Shown here: piece by piece, positions 1 through 8,009 of the stretch
Numbering within the stretch: position 1 is the first letter of the stretch
Layout: every line of letters starts with the position of its first letter
From: DASTCZ01 sp963704455
Lineage (GTDB): Bacteria > Acidobacteriota > Terriglobia > Acidiferrales > UBA7541
Length of the DNA stretch: 64,000 nt
Direction of reading: 5' to 3'
Assembly: GCA_963704455.1 (NCBI GenBank)
Contig: OY969905.1
Location: 1,984,001-2,048,000 of the forward strand
The notes under the pieces: model-generated
The model's database searches: none
The model's input: the letters and a program-made list of their open reading frames with translations, nothing else
Told to the model about the DNA's origin: nothing
Program-made: the position numbers and the translations under genes

Positions 1-1793
1 TGAGCACATCACTGGTGGCGGTGTTCATTCCGATTCTGCTGATGGGCGGGATCGTGGGGCGGCTCTTCAGGGAATTTGCCGTTACGTTGAGCACGGCAAT
101 CGTATTTTCCTTAATGGTATCTGTGACCACGACCCCCATGATGTGCGCCCGCTTTCTGAAGCCTGAGAAAAGCAAACATGGGTTTGCTTATCGGGTGGCT
201 GAAAAAGGATTTAATTTCTTGCAGAGGACCTACGAATCCTGCCTTGGGTGGGTTCTGCGCCATCAACCGTTGGTTTTGGCCCTTACGCTTGCCACCATCT
301 GCGTGAACATCTATCTCTTCATCATTGTGCCAAAGGGATTTTTCCCTCAGCAGGATACGGGACGGCTGAACGCCAATATTGTGGCCGATCAGGACGTCTC
401 GTTCCCGGCGATGGACGCGAAACTTCGCGAATTTGAGGAAATCGTTCGGGCAGATCCGGCTGTGGATACCGTTGGCGATTCCACGGGGGGCAGCGGTTAT
501 GGCGGTCCGACCAATACCGGCCGAATGTTCATTCAATTGAAGCCCATCGGGCAGCGAAAGCTAACAGTGGATCAGGTGATCGCGCGCATTCGCAACAAAG
601 CGGCCAAAGTCCCGGGCGCGACACTTTATTTGACGGCCCAGCAGGATGTAAGTGTCGGCGGCAGGCGGAGCAACTCTCAGTATCAATACACGCTTGAAGC
701 AGACAACTTGGATGATCTCAACAAGTGGGCGCCAATCCTTTTGCAAAAAATCGCAGTCATTCCCGAAATCAAAGATGCGAATAGCGACCAGCAAATTCAT
801 GGACTGGAAGCTTCTCTCTTGATTGACCGCGACACTGCTTCACGGCTCGGCGTTTCAATGGCTTCGATTGACAACACGCTGAACGATGCATTCGGGCAGA
901 GACAAGTCTCAACGATCTACAAAGGACTCAACCAATATCATGTTGTGTTGGAGGTTGCTCCTCAATACCTGCGCAACCCGGAAACGTTGAAGCAGATCTA
1001 TGTTCCAACCAATACGGGATCCGTGGTCCCACTGAGCGCTTTTTCCCATTACGGACCTTCCCTGACCCCGCTCGCCGTGAACCACCAGGGGCAGGTTCCG
1101 GCAATCACGCTTTCCTTCAATCTTGCCCTCGGCGCTTCGCTGGACAAAGCGACGTTGGCCATCAAGAACGCCGAGCGCCAGGTCGGTCTGCCCCCAACAG
1201 TCGTCGGCACTTTTCAAGGTACGGCGGCAGCTTTCCAGGACTCACTAGCGACAATGCCGATGCTGATCCTCACGGCGCTCGGCGCCGTTTACATTGTTCT
1301 TGGAATTCTTTACGAAAGCTATATCCATCCAATCACGATTCTTTCCACTTTGCCTTCCGCCGGCGTCGGCGCATTGCTCGCGATCATGCTTTTTAAGACG
1401 GACCTCAACATTATCGCGGTGATTGGCATCATTCTGTTGATCGGGATTGTAAAGAAGAATGCAATCTTGATGATTGATTTCGCCTTGCAAGCTGAGCGCA
1501 CCGACGGGAAACCGCCCGTAGAGGCGATTCATCAGGCGTGTTTATTGCGTTTCCGCCCCATCATGATGACAACCATGGCCGCGTTGCTGGGTGCGGTGCC
1601 GCTTGCCATCGGCGGCGGCACCGGCTCTGAGCTTCGACAACCGCTTGGCATTACGATCGTGGGCGGTCTCATCCTCAGCCAGATGCTAACTCTGTTCACT
1701 ACTCCCGTTGTCTATCTCTATATGGACAGGCTTCAGACCTGGTTGCGCGGCGGCAAGCGCGTGCAAGCGCCTCACAGCGCTCCCGCCGACTAA
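1..1793 (+). CDS. RND efflux transporter inner-membrane permease, C-terminal part (5' end outside window)
   Basis: Proton-driven RND pump subunit of the AcrB/MdtB (HAE1) type, which would work with a periplasmic adaptor and outer-membrane channel to export hydrophobic compounds. The reading frame is already open at base 3, so about 597 C-terminal residues are visible and the start lies before the window. The first visible segment, VAVFIPILLMGGIVGRLFRE, is the conserved transmembrane stretch after the first periplasmic loop. A large periplasmic porter/docking region follows, and then the C-terminal membrane bundle with ILYESYIHPITILSTLP and GIVKKNAILMIDFA. The protein stops after TPVVYLYMDRLQTWLR and a short polar tail. 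It is convergent with the FecR-like gene across a hairpin. Family assignment is firm; the exported substrate cannot be read from this part. Confidence 0.93.
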   Translation, partial: STSLVAVFIPILLMGGIVGRLFREFAVTLSTAIVFSLMVSVTTTPMMCARFLKPEKSKHGFAYRVAEKGFNFLQRTYESCLGWVLRHQPLVLALTLATICVNIYLFIIVPKGFFPQQDTGRLNANIVADQDVSFPAMDAKLREFEEIVRADPAVDTVGDSTGGSGYGGPTNTGRMFIQLKPIGQRKLTVDQVIARIRNKAAKVPGATLYLTAQQDVSVGGRRSNSQYQYTLEADNLDDLNKWAPILLQKIAVIPEIKDANSDQQIHGLEASLLIDRDTASRLGVSMASIDNTLNDAFGQRQVSTIYKGLNQYHVVLEVAPQYLRNPETLKQIYVPTNTGSVVPLSAFSHYGPSLTPLAVNHQGQVPAITLSFNLALGASLDKATLAIKNAERQVGLPPTVVGTFQGTAAAFQDSLATMPMLILTALGAVYIVLGILYESYIHPITILSTLPSAGVGALLAIMLFKTDLNIIAVIGIILLIGIVKKNAILMIDFALQAERTDGKPPVEAIHQACLLRFRPIMMTTMAALLGAVPLAIGGGTGSELRQPLGITIVGGLILSQMLTLFTTPVVYLYMDRLQTWLRGGKRVQAPHSAPAD

Positions 1794-1854
1794 TCGCGAC
1801 GGAGCTATCGGTTCACCCGACCTATGTTTTCTTTGGTGCTTCACTGAAAATACA

Positions 1855-1893
1855 ACCGGCGCGGCGATTCATTTAAGAACCAGCCGCGCCGGT
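1855..1893. terminator. Bidirectional hairpin terminator between convergent genes
   Basis: Perfect 11-bp stem (ACCGGCGCGGC at 1855-1865 with GCCGCGCCGGT at 1883-1893) around a 17-nt loop, 60 bp after the RND stop and 23 bp after the FecR-like stop. On the minus strand it is followed by TGTATTTTC and on the plus strand only by CGCTCTTG, so it should end the FecR-like transcript better than the pump transcript. Confidence 0.65.
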
Positions 1894-1915
1894 CGCTCTT
1901 GTGGGCAGAGATCGT

Positions 1916-3934
1916 TTAGTGATGATGCGAGGACCCGCCTCCGTGCGATCCTCCACCTGAACTCCCATGAGAACTTCGACTGGAATTGCCGCGTGAGCTG
2001 CCACCACTCGGGCGGCTCGGAGGCGCCGAGGAACGCGGTGGCGGCGAATATCGTGGAGGCGCAGTGTTTCTTGGTGGCGGCGGTGTGCGCTGGCCCCCTG
2101 CACTTGATGGCCGGTCATTCACCACCGGTCTGCGAAGATTCAGCGGGGGACGCGAATTACCCGGCTGTGAATTGCCTTGATAGCGCGGTTGCACGGGCTG
2201 ATTTCCAGGTGCTGCGCCGCGCGCAGGCTCATTCGGCTGCGGCTGAAAACGTTGCCACCCTCCGGAATTATTTCCGGTCTGGGATGGCTGCTGCGTATGC
2301 TGTTGTCCCTGTTGCCCTTGGCCCTCGAACGTTCTCACTGGTGGCTGCGAAGTCCCGGAGTGGTCAACGCCTCGGTTCGGTTGTGTCATTACGCCGTCGC
2401 CGCGATTCAAACTAGGTGCCGGTCCGCCGTTGGTGCGCAGTGCTTGCTGCATTTGCCGCGACTGCTCACCAAATGAACCGCGAGTTGAATTCGTAGGCCG
2501 AGTCGATCCGAGAAAGTGCTGTTGCCCCCCGTTCCGAACCGTTGAGGGATTTACGGCCCGGGTTGTCGGGCTCAAGCTTTCGCGCGTCGGCGCGACCGGC
2601 ACGTGGCCAGTCATCATCTGCCCGTCGCGGAATTCGTTTGTCGAGATTCCCGCTCTAAAATTGCTTCCACCATGGCCGAATTGCTCCGACCGGGCAGAGG
2701 TCACGAAACGCGAATCGTGCTCGGCAAGCCGGGCATTGGAGAACCGCTCGTCAAATCGCCCGCGGAGTGGCCCAATTGCGCCGGGGAACCGTCGAGCATC
2801 AAACCGGTCCCGGAACCCAAAGAAATCTGCAAAGCCAAACCGAATGCCAAATCCAAACCAAGGAAAGAACGGATCGCACGGGCCTATCGGAAACCACCCA
2901 ATGGAACCGAAGCCGACACCTATACGCCCGCCAAACCCGAAGAATGAAACATAGGCAGGCGCCCAAAGGGGGCGATATCCGGCGTACACCGGCCCCGGCC
3001 ACCAGGACCACCGCGCATTCCACCGGAACCAGCGCCCATAGTGATATGGCGCCCAGCCCCACGGCTCATAGCCAACCCAAGTCCAACCGTAGTATGGCTC
3101 CCAGAGCCAGTTCCCATCGCGATATGGCGCCCAATCTGGCGGGACGTTTGGCGTCCAAACGTCGCCATAATCGGGAACATTTTGCCAGTTGCCATTGGCA
3201 TCCAAGTCGCTTGTGCCCGTGTAGTACGAATTGGTGTGGCGCGCTGAGTCCGAATTCTGAATGAGCTGGTCGCGGTCCGCACTCCACTTGTCCCATTCGT
3301 CACCGGGCCGCGCGTCGGATTTTTTAAACTGCACATCCGATTCGGTCCCGCGAACCGTGATCATCTCGCCCTTCCCGACTTTCGTGCTGCCATCAGGCGT
3401 GGCGATTTCCGCTTCTCCATCGCGGACGATCACAATCGTATCGCCGTCGGCGTTCACTTCGATGCGATACATTCCTTCGCGCGACGGATGCACTGAAACA
3501 TTGGGCGTATCAATTTCCACGTCGCCTTCGGCGCCCTTGAATATGGAATATTCAACAAGGCCTTGCGCAATTTGAATTTGAATGTGGCCGTTGTCCATTG
3601 CCGCAATGTCGGCTTCAGAATGTCCGGAGAGGCGGAGAATATTCGCGTAGTCGAGTTCCACTTCCGCGCGGGCACCGTCAGCAGTCGTAATCTTGTCGCC
3701 GGCCATCAGCGGAGTATTTAAAGTCAGCGCGACCCAATCACCAGAATCCCCGCGCTTCATGGAGACATCTCCGCGGATAAAGCTCATGCGCGCAACGGCG
3801 GGAGCCGGGCCTGTCTGTTGTTGCTGCTGTGAGTCAGCGCCAGCGGGTGGCGGTGGCGCACCTTGGGCGTCCGTTTGCCCCGCAGCGAATGCCGCCAGTG
3901 CGAGAACCCCAAGGAGTTTAAGAGTAGTTTTCAT
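1916..3934 (-). CDS. Secreted FecR-domain / DUF6600-type protein with Pro/Gln- and Gly/Ser/His-rich tail
   Basis: Predicted exported 672-residue protein of unknown exact role. Residues 1-23 are a signal peptide ending near AAGQTDAQG. About residues 45-190 are a FecR-type beta domain (RGDVSMKRGD..WVAL.LNTPLMAGDKITT, then VRDGEAEIATPDG). About 225-390 form a Trp/Tyr/Gly-rich region (YYGWTWVGYEPWGWAPYHYG, RWSWWPGPVY) typical of acidobacterial DUF6600 proteins. The remaining 280 residues are Gln/Asn/Pro/Arg-rich and end in Gly-Ser-His repeats with a terminal HHH, so this part is probably disordered. It lacks the anti-sigma cytoplasmic helix of true FecR and has no sigma factor beside it, so a structural or envelope-stress role is more likely. 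It sits directly downstream of an NtrC-type regulator gene and has a sigma-54-like promoter of its own. Confidence 0.85.
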   Translation of the reverse strand: MKTTLKLLGVLALAAFAAGQTDAQGAPPPPAGADSQQQQQTGPAPAVARMSFIRGDVSMKRGDSGDWVALTLNTPLMAGDKITTADGARAEVELDYANILRLSGHSEADIAAMDNGHIQIQIAQGLVEYSIFKGAEGDVEIDTPNVSVHPSREGMYRIEVNADGDTIVIVRDGEAEIATPDGSTKVGKGEMITVRGTESDVQFKKSDARPGDEWDKWSADRDQLIQNSDSARHTNSYYTGTSDLDANGNWQNVPDYGDVWTPNVPPDWAPYRDGNWLWEPYYGWTWVGYEPWGWAPYHYGRWFRWNARWSWWPGPVYAGYRPLWAPAYVSFFGFGGRIGVGFGSIGWFPIGPCDPFFPWFGFGIRFGFADFFGFRDRFDARRFPGAIGPLRGRFDERFSNARLAEHDSRFVTSARSEQFGHGGSNFRAGISTNEFRDGQMMTGHVPVAPTRESLSPTTRAVNPSTVRNGGQQHFLGSTRPTNSTRGSFGEQSRQMQQALRTNGGPAPSLNRGDGVMTQPNRGVDHSGTSQPPVRTFEGQGQQGQQHTQQPSQTGNNSGGWQRFQPQPNEPARGAAPGNQPVQPRYQGNSQPGNSRPPLNLRRPVVNDRPSSAGGQRTPPPPRNTAPPRYSPPPRSSAPPSRPSGGSSRGNSSRSSHGSSGGGSHGGGSSHHH

Positions 3935-4006
3935 GGCCCACCATTCCTGGCCTCCCGCATCCCCTCGGCAATCCAGCGGGATAGCACTCTAGCCCACAGT
4001 ATGTAA

Positions 4007-4023
4007 TGCATGGAAAATGCCAA
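4007..4023 (-). promoter_or_regulatory. Candidate sigma-54 (-24/-12) promoter of the FecR-like gene
   Basis: Read on the minus strand the sequence is TTGGCATTTTCCATGCA. It has the invariant GG and GC dinucleotides exactly ten bases apart and matches 9 of the 12 fixed positions of TGGCACG-N4-TTGCA. Transcription would begin near 3996, giving a leader of about 60 nt before the ATG at 3934. The gene immediately upstream encodes a sigma-54 activator, which supports the call. No start-site data are available. Confidence 0.55.
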
Positions 4024-4062
4024 ACAATCTTGAAGGGTAGTTTAAGGCTAAGTCCAATCAAA

Positions 4063-4073
4063 TCAACCGGTTA
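4063..4073. promoter_or_regulatory. Additional TCAACC/GGTT half-site pair
   Basis: TCAACCGGTTA has an 8-bp perfect palindrome (AACCGGTT) and carries the same CAACC core as the upstream cluster. It lies 40-66 bp upstream of the -24/-12 element. It may be a secondary activator site or chance. Confidence 0.35.
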
Positions 4074-4126
4074 CAGGTAGGCATGGATTGGGGACCGAAT
4101 GTGAAATTCGCTTTCAAACGGTGACT

Positions 4127-4153
4127 TTCAACCAGAGGTGGTTGAATTCAACC
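4127..4153. promoter_or_regulatory. Cluster of three alternating TTCAACC/GGTTGAA half-sites (candidate activator binding site)
   Basis: TTCAACC (4127-4133), GGTTGAA (4140-4146) and TTCAACC (4147-4153) form two overlapping inverted repeats. One has a 6-bp spacer and the other is a perfect 14-bp palindrome. The cluster is centred about 125 bp upstream of the -24/-12 element, the normal distance for an NtrC-type enhancer. It starts 18 bp past the stop codon of the activator gene at 4172. Confidence 0.55.
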
Positions 4154-4171
4154 AATCAACGACTTTGAATG

Positions 4172-5542
4172 CTAATCCTGATTTTCAGGGTCATCGGGAA
4201 TGCCGATCTTTGAGAGACGGTATCGTAAAGCATTCCTGGTGAGGCCAAGCAATCGCGCCGCCTGACTCTTATTGCCATTTGCACGGCGAAGAGCTTCGCG
4301 GATCATTTCATCTTCCCAACTATCAAGCGTCATTCCGGCGGGCAGAAATCCCTGAGCGCCGGAATATCCCTTTGAGGGCGCGGAATCCAATTGAATGTCG
4401 CCGGCCTCAATCTTATCGCTTCTTGCGAATGTGACGGCCCGCTCAATAATGTTCTGCAGCTCGCGCACATTTCCCGGCCAGTGAAAACTCATTAGCGTTT
4501 GCATCGCCGATGGCGCGACGCCGCGGAGTTGCTTCCCATTTTCGGCGCTGTACTGTTCGAGGAAATGTTCGACGAGGCCGGGGATATCCTCCTTGTGGTC
4601 GCGCAGTGGAGGCACGTCGATGGGTACGACATTCAATCGGTAATAAAGGTCTTCGCGAAATGTGCCCTGCTCGAGTGCGGCGCGAAGATCGCGGTTCGTC
4701 GCTGCAATCATCCGCACGTCCACTTTGATTGTACGCGTCCCGCCGAGCCGCTCGAATTCGCGTTCTTGCAGGACGCGAAGAAGTTTCGCCTGTGTGGCCG
4801 TCGGAACGTCGCCGATTTCATCGAGGAAAAGCGTGCCTTTGTCGGCTAGCTCGAATTTTCCGGGCTTGGTCGAGTTGGCGCCCGTGAATGCGCCCTTCTC
4901 ATAGCCGAATAGTTCGCTTTCCAACAGATTTTCAGGAATCGCAGTGCAATTAATCTTGATGAACGGTCCCGCCGCGCGCTTCGAGTGCTGGTGAATCGCC
5001 CGCGCGATCAATTCTTTTCCGACACCGCTTTCGCCCCCGATCAGCACGGTTGAGTTTGTGGGCGCGACCCGCTCGACGGCGGCAAGCACTTCTTGCATGC
5101 GGGCGCTCTTCGCGACAATGTTCGGATAGTCGTAGCGCTTCCCCAATTCCTCGCGCAGAGTGCGATTCTCAGAGAGAAGCTGGCGGACATCCAGTTCCTT
5201 GCGGACGACGAGCTTGATCTCTTCGAGCGAAAATGGCTTCAGCACGTAGTTGCTCGCACCGTTGCGCATCGCCTCAACGGCGGTCTCAACGCTCCCGTAT
5301 GCGGTCATCAGGATCACTGGCACTTCGGCGTTGACCCTCCGAATCGACTGAAGGAATTCGAGCCCGTTCATTCCGGGAAGTTTGAAATCCGTCAGGATGA
5401 GGTCAATCGCCTCGCGCCCGAGGATCTTCAGGCCTTCCTCCGCGTCCCCCGCGGAAAATGTGGACCAGCCCTCCTCGCCCAAATTCAATTCGAGCAAGCG
5501 CCGCATCTTTGCTTCGTCTTCGACGATTAAAATCGATGCCAT
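4172..5542 (-). CDS. NtrC-family sigma-54-dependent response regulator
   Basis: Two-component response regulator that activates RNA polymerase carrying sigma-54. Numbered from the ATG at 5542 (456 aa), residues about 3-117 are a receiver domain with phospho-acceptor Asp52 in LILTDFKLPGMNG. The AAA+ domain has Walker A GESGVGKE, the sigma-54-contacting GAFTGA loop and Walker B TLFLDEIGD. The C-terminal 45 residues are a Fis-type helix-turn-helix (NKSQAARLLGLTRNALRYRL). A TTG two codons upstream is nearer to the AGGA sequence, so the start may be 5548. The gene follows the kinase gene by about 20 bp, which makes them a cognate pair. Its likely nearby target is the FecR-like gene, whose upstream region carries a sigma-54 motif and repeated half-sites. 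Confidence 0.93.
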   Translation of the reverse strand: MASILIVEDEAKMRRLLELNLGEEGWSTFSAGDAEEGLKILGREAIDLILTDFKLPGMNGLEFLQSIRRVNAEVPVILMTAYGSVETAVEAMRNGASNYVLKPFSLEEIKLVVRKELDVRQLLSENRTLREELGKRYDYPNIVAKSARMQEVLAAVERVAPTNSTVLIGGESGVGKELIARAIHQHSKRAAGPFIKINCTAIPENLLESELFGYEKGAFTGANSTKPGKFELADKGTLFLDEIGDVPTATQAKLLRVLQEREFERLGGTRTIKVDVRMIAATNRDLRAALEQGTFREDLYYRLNVVPIDVPPLRDHKEDIPGLVEHFLEQYSAENGKQLRGVAPSAMQTLMSFHWPGNVRELQNIIERAVTFARSDKIEAGDIQLDSAPSKGYSGAQGFLPAGMTLDSWEDEMIREALRRANGNKSQAARLLGLTRNALRYRLSKIGIPDDPENQD

Positions 5543-5568
5543 TATCAATGTTTCCTAATCAATGGGCC

Positions 5569-6963
5569 TTACGACCGCGCGGACTGCGCGCCGCCTGCGA
5601 CCGGGCCAGCCGCCGCGGGAAAGAATACTCGAAAACAGGCGCCTTTCCCCGGCTCGCTTTCCACCCGGAGCGACCCGTGGTGCTCGTCCACAATCTTTGA
5701 AACGATCGCGAGCCCCAGTCCCACGCCCGACTTTTTTGTCGTAAAGAAAGGATTAAAGATTTGCTGGCTTAACTCCGGCGGAATCCCCGGCCCGGTGTCT
5801 CGAAGAGTTACTTCGACCCCCGCAGTTCCAGTGTGTTGCGCGCGTGAGATTTCAACTCGCAACTTCCCGCCATCCGCTTCCATTGCATCGTAGGCATTCA
5901 AGGCCAGATTCACGAACACCTGCTCACACAACTGCTCGTCCATCGGCACGGGCGGCAATCCCGCCGCGTATTCCCGTTCTACTCGAATCTTCGCCTCGGG
6001 TCGCTGCGCGCGCGCTGCTTCGAGCGCTCGATCCATTATCTGCTGCAGATTTCCGGGGACAAATTCAAGCGACATCGGCCTCGCGAAATCGAGGAACCTT
6101 GCAACGAGTGCGCTCAGCCGGTTCGTCTCACTCAAGATGTAGCCCGCAAGCTCGCTCGCCAGCGGATTCGCATGTTCTAACTTCTGGTTCAGGATTTCCG
6201 CTGACCCGCGGATTACACCCAGCGGATTCCTGATTTCGTGTGCCAGCCCAGCCGACATCTGTCCGAGCGCCGCGAGCCGCTCCGAACGCCGCGCCTCCTC
6301 CTGTGCTTCTTCGAGCCGCCGGTTGGTCTCCGCCATCTGCTCCGCAAGGACTTGATAGGCCGCCGCGCGTCTTCGTATCTCCACTGCGAAACGATTCACG
6401 AACATCGCGGCCAGGAAAAAAAAGAGCACACGGCCGGCGAGCTCGCCGATGCTTTCAACGGTCAGCACATAGTACTGCAGCGCCTGATATAGGTACGAGC
6501 AGTACGCCGCCGATGCAACTGTTGTCCAAAATAGCGTGCCCCACGGGCCGAAATAAGTGGCTGCCGTAACGACAGGTAGCAAATAGATTGGCCAGTAACT
6601 GCTGTTGATTCCCATCTCGCCCGTGTGATCGAGCAATATGGTCGCAAGAACTATTTTCAGTATGACAGCGTACGTCATGCCGCGCTGCGGCGACCACGCC
6701 AACATCCTGCTTTCCAGTAGTTGGACGATGACGATCGCAGCGAGTATGAGCTGCTTGTGGTATTCCCGAATCGGAGGGAGAACGGCAAGCCCGGCGACGA
6801 ATAACAAAAGCAAAACGTCAAACCACTTGAGTGTATGGCGATGACGGTTGCTCAGATCTTGAGGAGCGACTTCTCCTGCCCTTCCGGCACCGGCTTTTAC
6901 CACAGCTTTGGCCGGAAATCCTCGCTGGGGGTCTGGTTTCTGCACGCCCCGATTATGCGCCAT
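5569..6963 (-). CDS. Membrane histidine kinase (NtrB/ZraS-like)
   Basis: Sensor kinase of the adjacent NtrC-type regulator. The N-terminal third has about five to six hydrophobic segments (for example WFDVLLLLFVAGLAVLPPI and YWPIYLLPVVTAATYFGPWG) with no large periplasmic domain, so it probably senses a membrane-borne signal. A coiled stretch then leads to the HisKA motif AGLAHEIRNPLG, with the phospho-accepting His at about residue 242. The HATPase domain has N box LALNAYDAME and G boxes DTGPGIPPE and GVGLGLAIV. I use the ATG at 6963; an in-frame GTG at 6996 would add 11 residues. It lies 11-44 bp downstream of the secreted-protein gene ending at 7008, probably in the same transcript. Confidence 0.92.
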   Translation of the reverse strand: MAHNRGVQKPDPQRGFPAKAVVKAGAGRAGEVAPQDLSNRHRHTLKWFDVLLLLFVAGLAVLPPIREYHKQLILAAIVIVQLLESRMLAWSPQRGMTYAVILKIVLATILLDHTGEMGINSSYWPIYLLPVVTAATYFGPWGTLFWTTVASAAYCSYLYQALQYYVLTVESIGELAGRVLFFFLAAMFVNRFAVEIRRRAAAYQVLAEQMAETNRRLEEAQEEARRSERLAALGQMSAGLAHEIRNPLGVIRGSAEILNQKLEHANPLASELAGYILSETNRLSALVARFLDFARPMSLEFVPGNLQQIMDRALEAARAQRPEAKIRVEREYAAGLPPVPMDEQLCEQVFVNLALNAYDAMEADGGKLRVEISRAQHTGTAGVEVTLRDTGPGIPPELSQQIFNPFFTTKKSGVGLGLAIVSKIVDEHHGSLRVESEPGKGACFRVFFPAAAGPVAGGAQSARS

Positions 6964-7007
6964 CCGCCATGCCACTCCAAAACGGAGAGTCTGCACTAGA
7001 AGCGAAT

Positions 7008-7811
7008 CTATTCCACTGGTTTTTTGCCTGTGATTTTGCGCTTCATGTCGGGCCAGAATTCTTTTAGAAAGTTCCCGAGGGCATCCACTGCGATTTGCGT
7101 TGCATACCGGCTCAGATTGCCGGCCACATAGCGGTCCTCGGCCGGATAATAAATGTTTGAGAGACCCGTGGCCGCAGCGTTGCCGAGGAATTCTGAATAA
7201 TTGAATTGCGCGTGACCCGAATCTGTCCTCGTTATCACAAGCCGTGACATTGAGTACTTAAATCGGCGCTTAAATCCTCCCTTGCCGAGCTGAAAGTATC
7301 GCGGGTCTTCACGAAGTAGTGAGGGAAAAAGGCCGGTTGACATCAGCGGCCCTACCGTCTGGTCTCCCAGCGCAGCCGCGTATCTTTTTCCGAATCCCTT
7401 CATTCCCTGGCCCCATGAATTGTCGTCATCAGCCGCCTGTGATTCGCCCGCCAGAATTCCGACGATGCCATAAGTATAGGGGTCTCCAAGATTTGCAAAT
7501 GCAAGCTTGAATTTTTCCTTTGGAGAAATGGGATTGATATCGATCGCGCCTTCCACAGTGTTGTGATTGGGAATGATGCCAAAGATGCGATTGTTTTTTT
7601 GCGTCCCGGTCTGCTGGCCGGTTAGCGCATTCGGGTCCTTCGAATCCTTCTGGCTTTTATCGGCGGTAGTACTTGCATCCGTCGTTGGCGGGTTTTGCGG
7701 CGGTGGGGTGCCTGCTTGCTGCTGGGCTGAAATGGGAATCGCAAGCAATGATAGAGCGGTCAGCACTAGTTCAAAGACAAATCCGCCCCTGATTCTGTTC
7801 CATCTCCACAT
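7008..7811 (-). CDS. Secreted protein of unknown function, co-transcribed with the two-component system
   Basis: A 267-residue exported protein. A signal peptide (VFELVLTALSLLAIPISAQQ) is followed by a Pro/Thr/Lys-rich linker to about residue 70. A globular domain then starts with RIFGIIPNHNTVEGA and contains LGDPYTYGIVGILAGESQA and SLLREDPRYFQLGKGG. The ending DALGNFLKEFWPDMKRKI suggests an amphipathic helix. Similar IPNH-type proteins occur in Acidobacteriota, but I know of no assigned function. A GGGGGA ribosome site sits about 10 bp before the ATG. Being first in a unit with a kinase and regulator, it could be a signal-sensing accessory or simply a co-regulated envelope protein; this is inference. 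Confidence 0.75.
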   Translation of the reverse strand: MWRWNRIRGGFVFELVLTALSLLAIPISAQQQAGTPPPQNPPTTDASTTADKSQKDSKDPNALTGQQTGTQKNNRIFGIIPNHNTVEGAIDINPISPKEKFKLAFANLGDPYTYGIVGILAGESQAADDDNSWGQGMKGFGKRYAAALGDQTVGPLMSTGLFPSLLREDPRYFQLGKGGFKRRFKYSMSRLVITRTDSGHAQFNYSEFLGNAAATGLSNIYYPAEDRYVAGNLSRYATQIAVDALGNFLKEFWPDMKRKITGKKPVE

Positions 7812-7957
7812 GAATTGAATGTCCCCCTCACCCGCCCGAGCCGACAGGATAATGACCGTCTCTAGTTACGCTCCGACGCCCCTTTTGGTTTGCTAATTTG
7901 ACGCTAAACGGGCCCCTGAAGTTGCATGGCTACTCAAAGTATGTGGCGTTTTACAAA

Positions 7958-8006
7958 TGGTAGCGAAACCGGGTTCGACCCCAGATTTTGGGCTTGAGAA
8001 GGCCGC
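7958..8006 (-). pseudogene. Decayed 3' half of a tRNA-Glu (with CCA)
   Basis: These 49 bases align to the 3' half of the intact tRNA-Glu at 8768-8842, including the encoded CCA, with six substitutions and one deleted base over 50 positions. The T arm is one base short and the anticodon stem has a C:C mismatch, while the D arm and 5' acceptor strand are missing. It cannot be a functional tRNA. It has the same orientation as the intact gene and ends 3 bp from the DUF72 stop codon. Confidence 0.75.
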
Positions 8007-8009
8007 CTT

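Noticed and set aside
1708..2415. A 235-residue plus-strand frame
   Set aside because: It overlaps the pump C-terminus and runs antisense to the FecR-like protein tail; composition is that of a shadow frame.
7958..8006. A second tRNA-Glu gene
   Set aside because: Only the 3' half is present, the T arm is short and the anticodon stem is mismatched.
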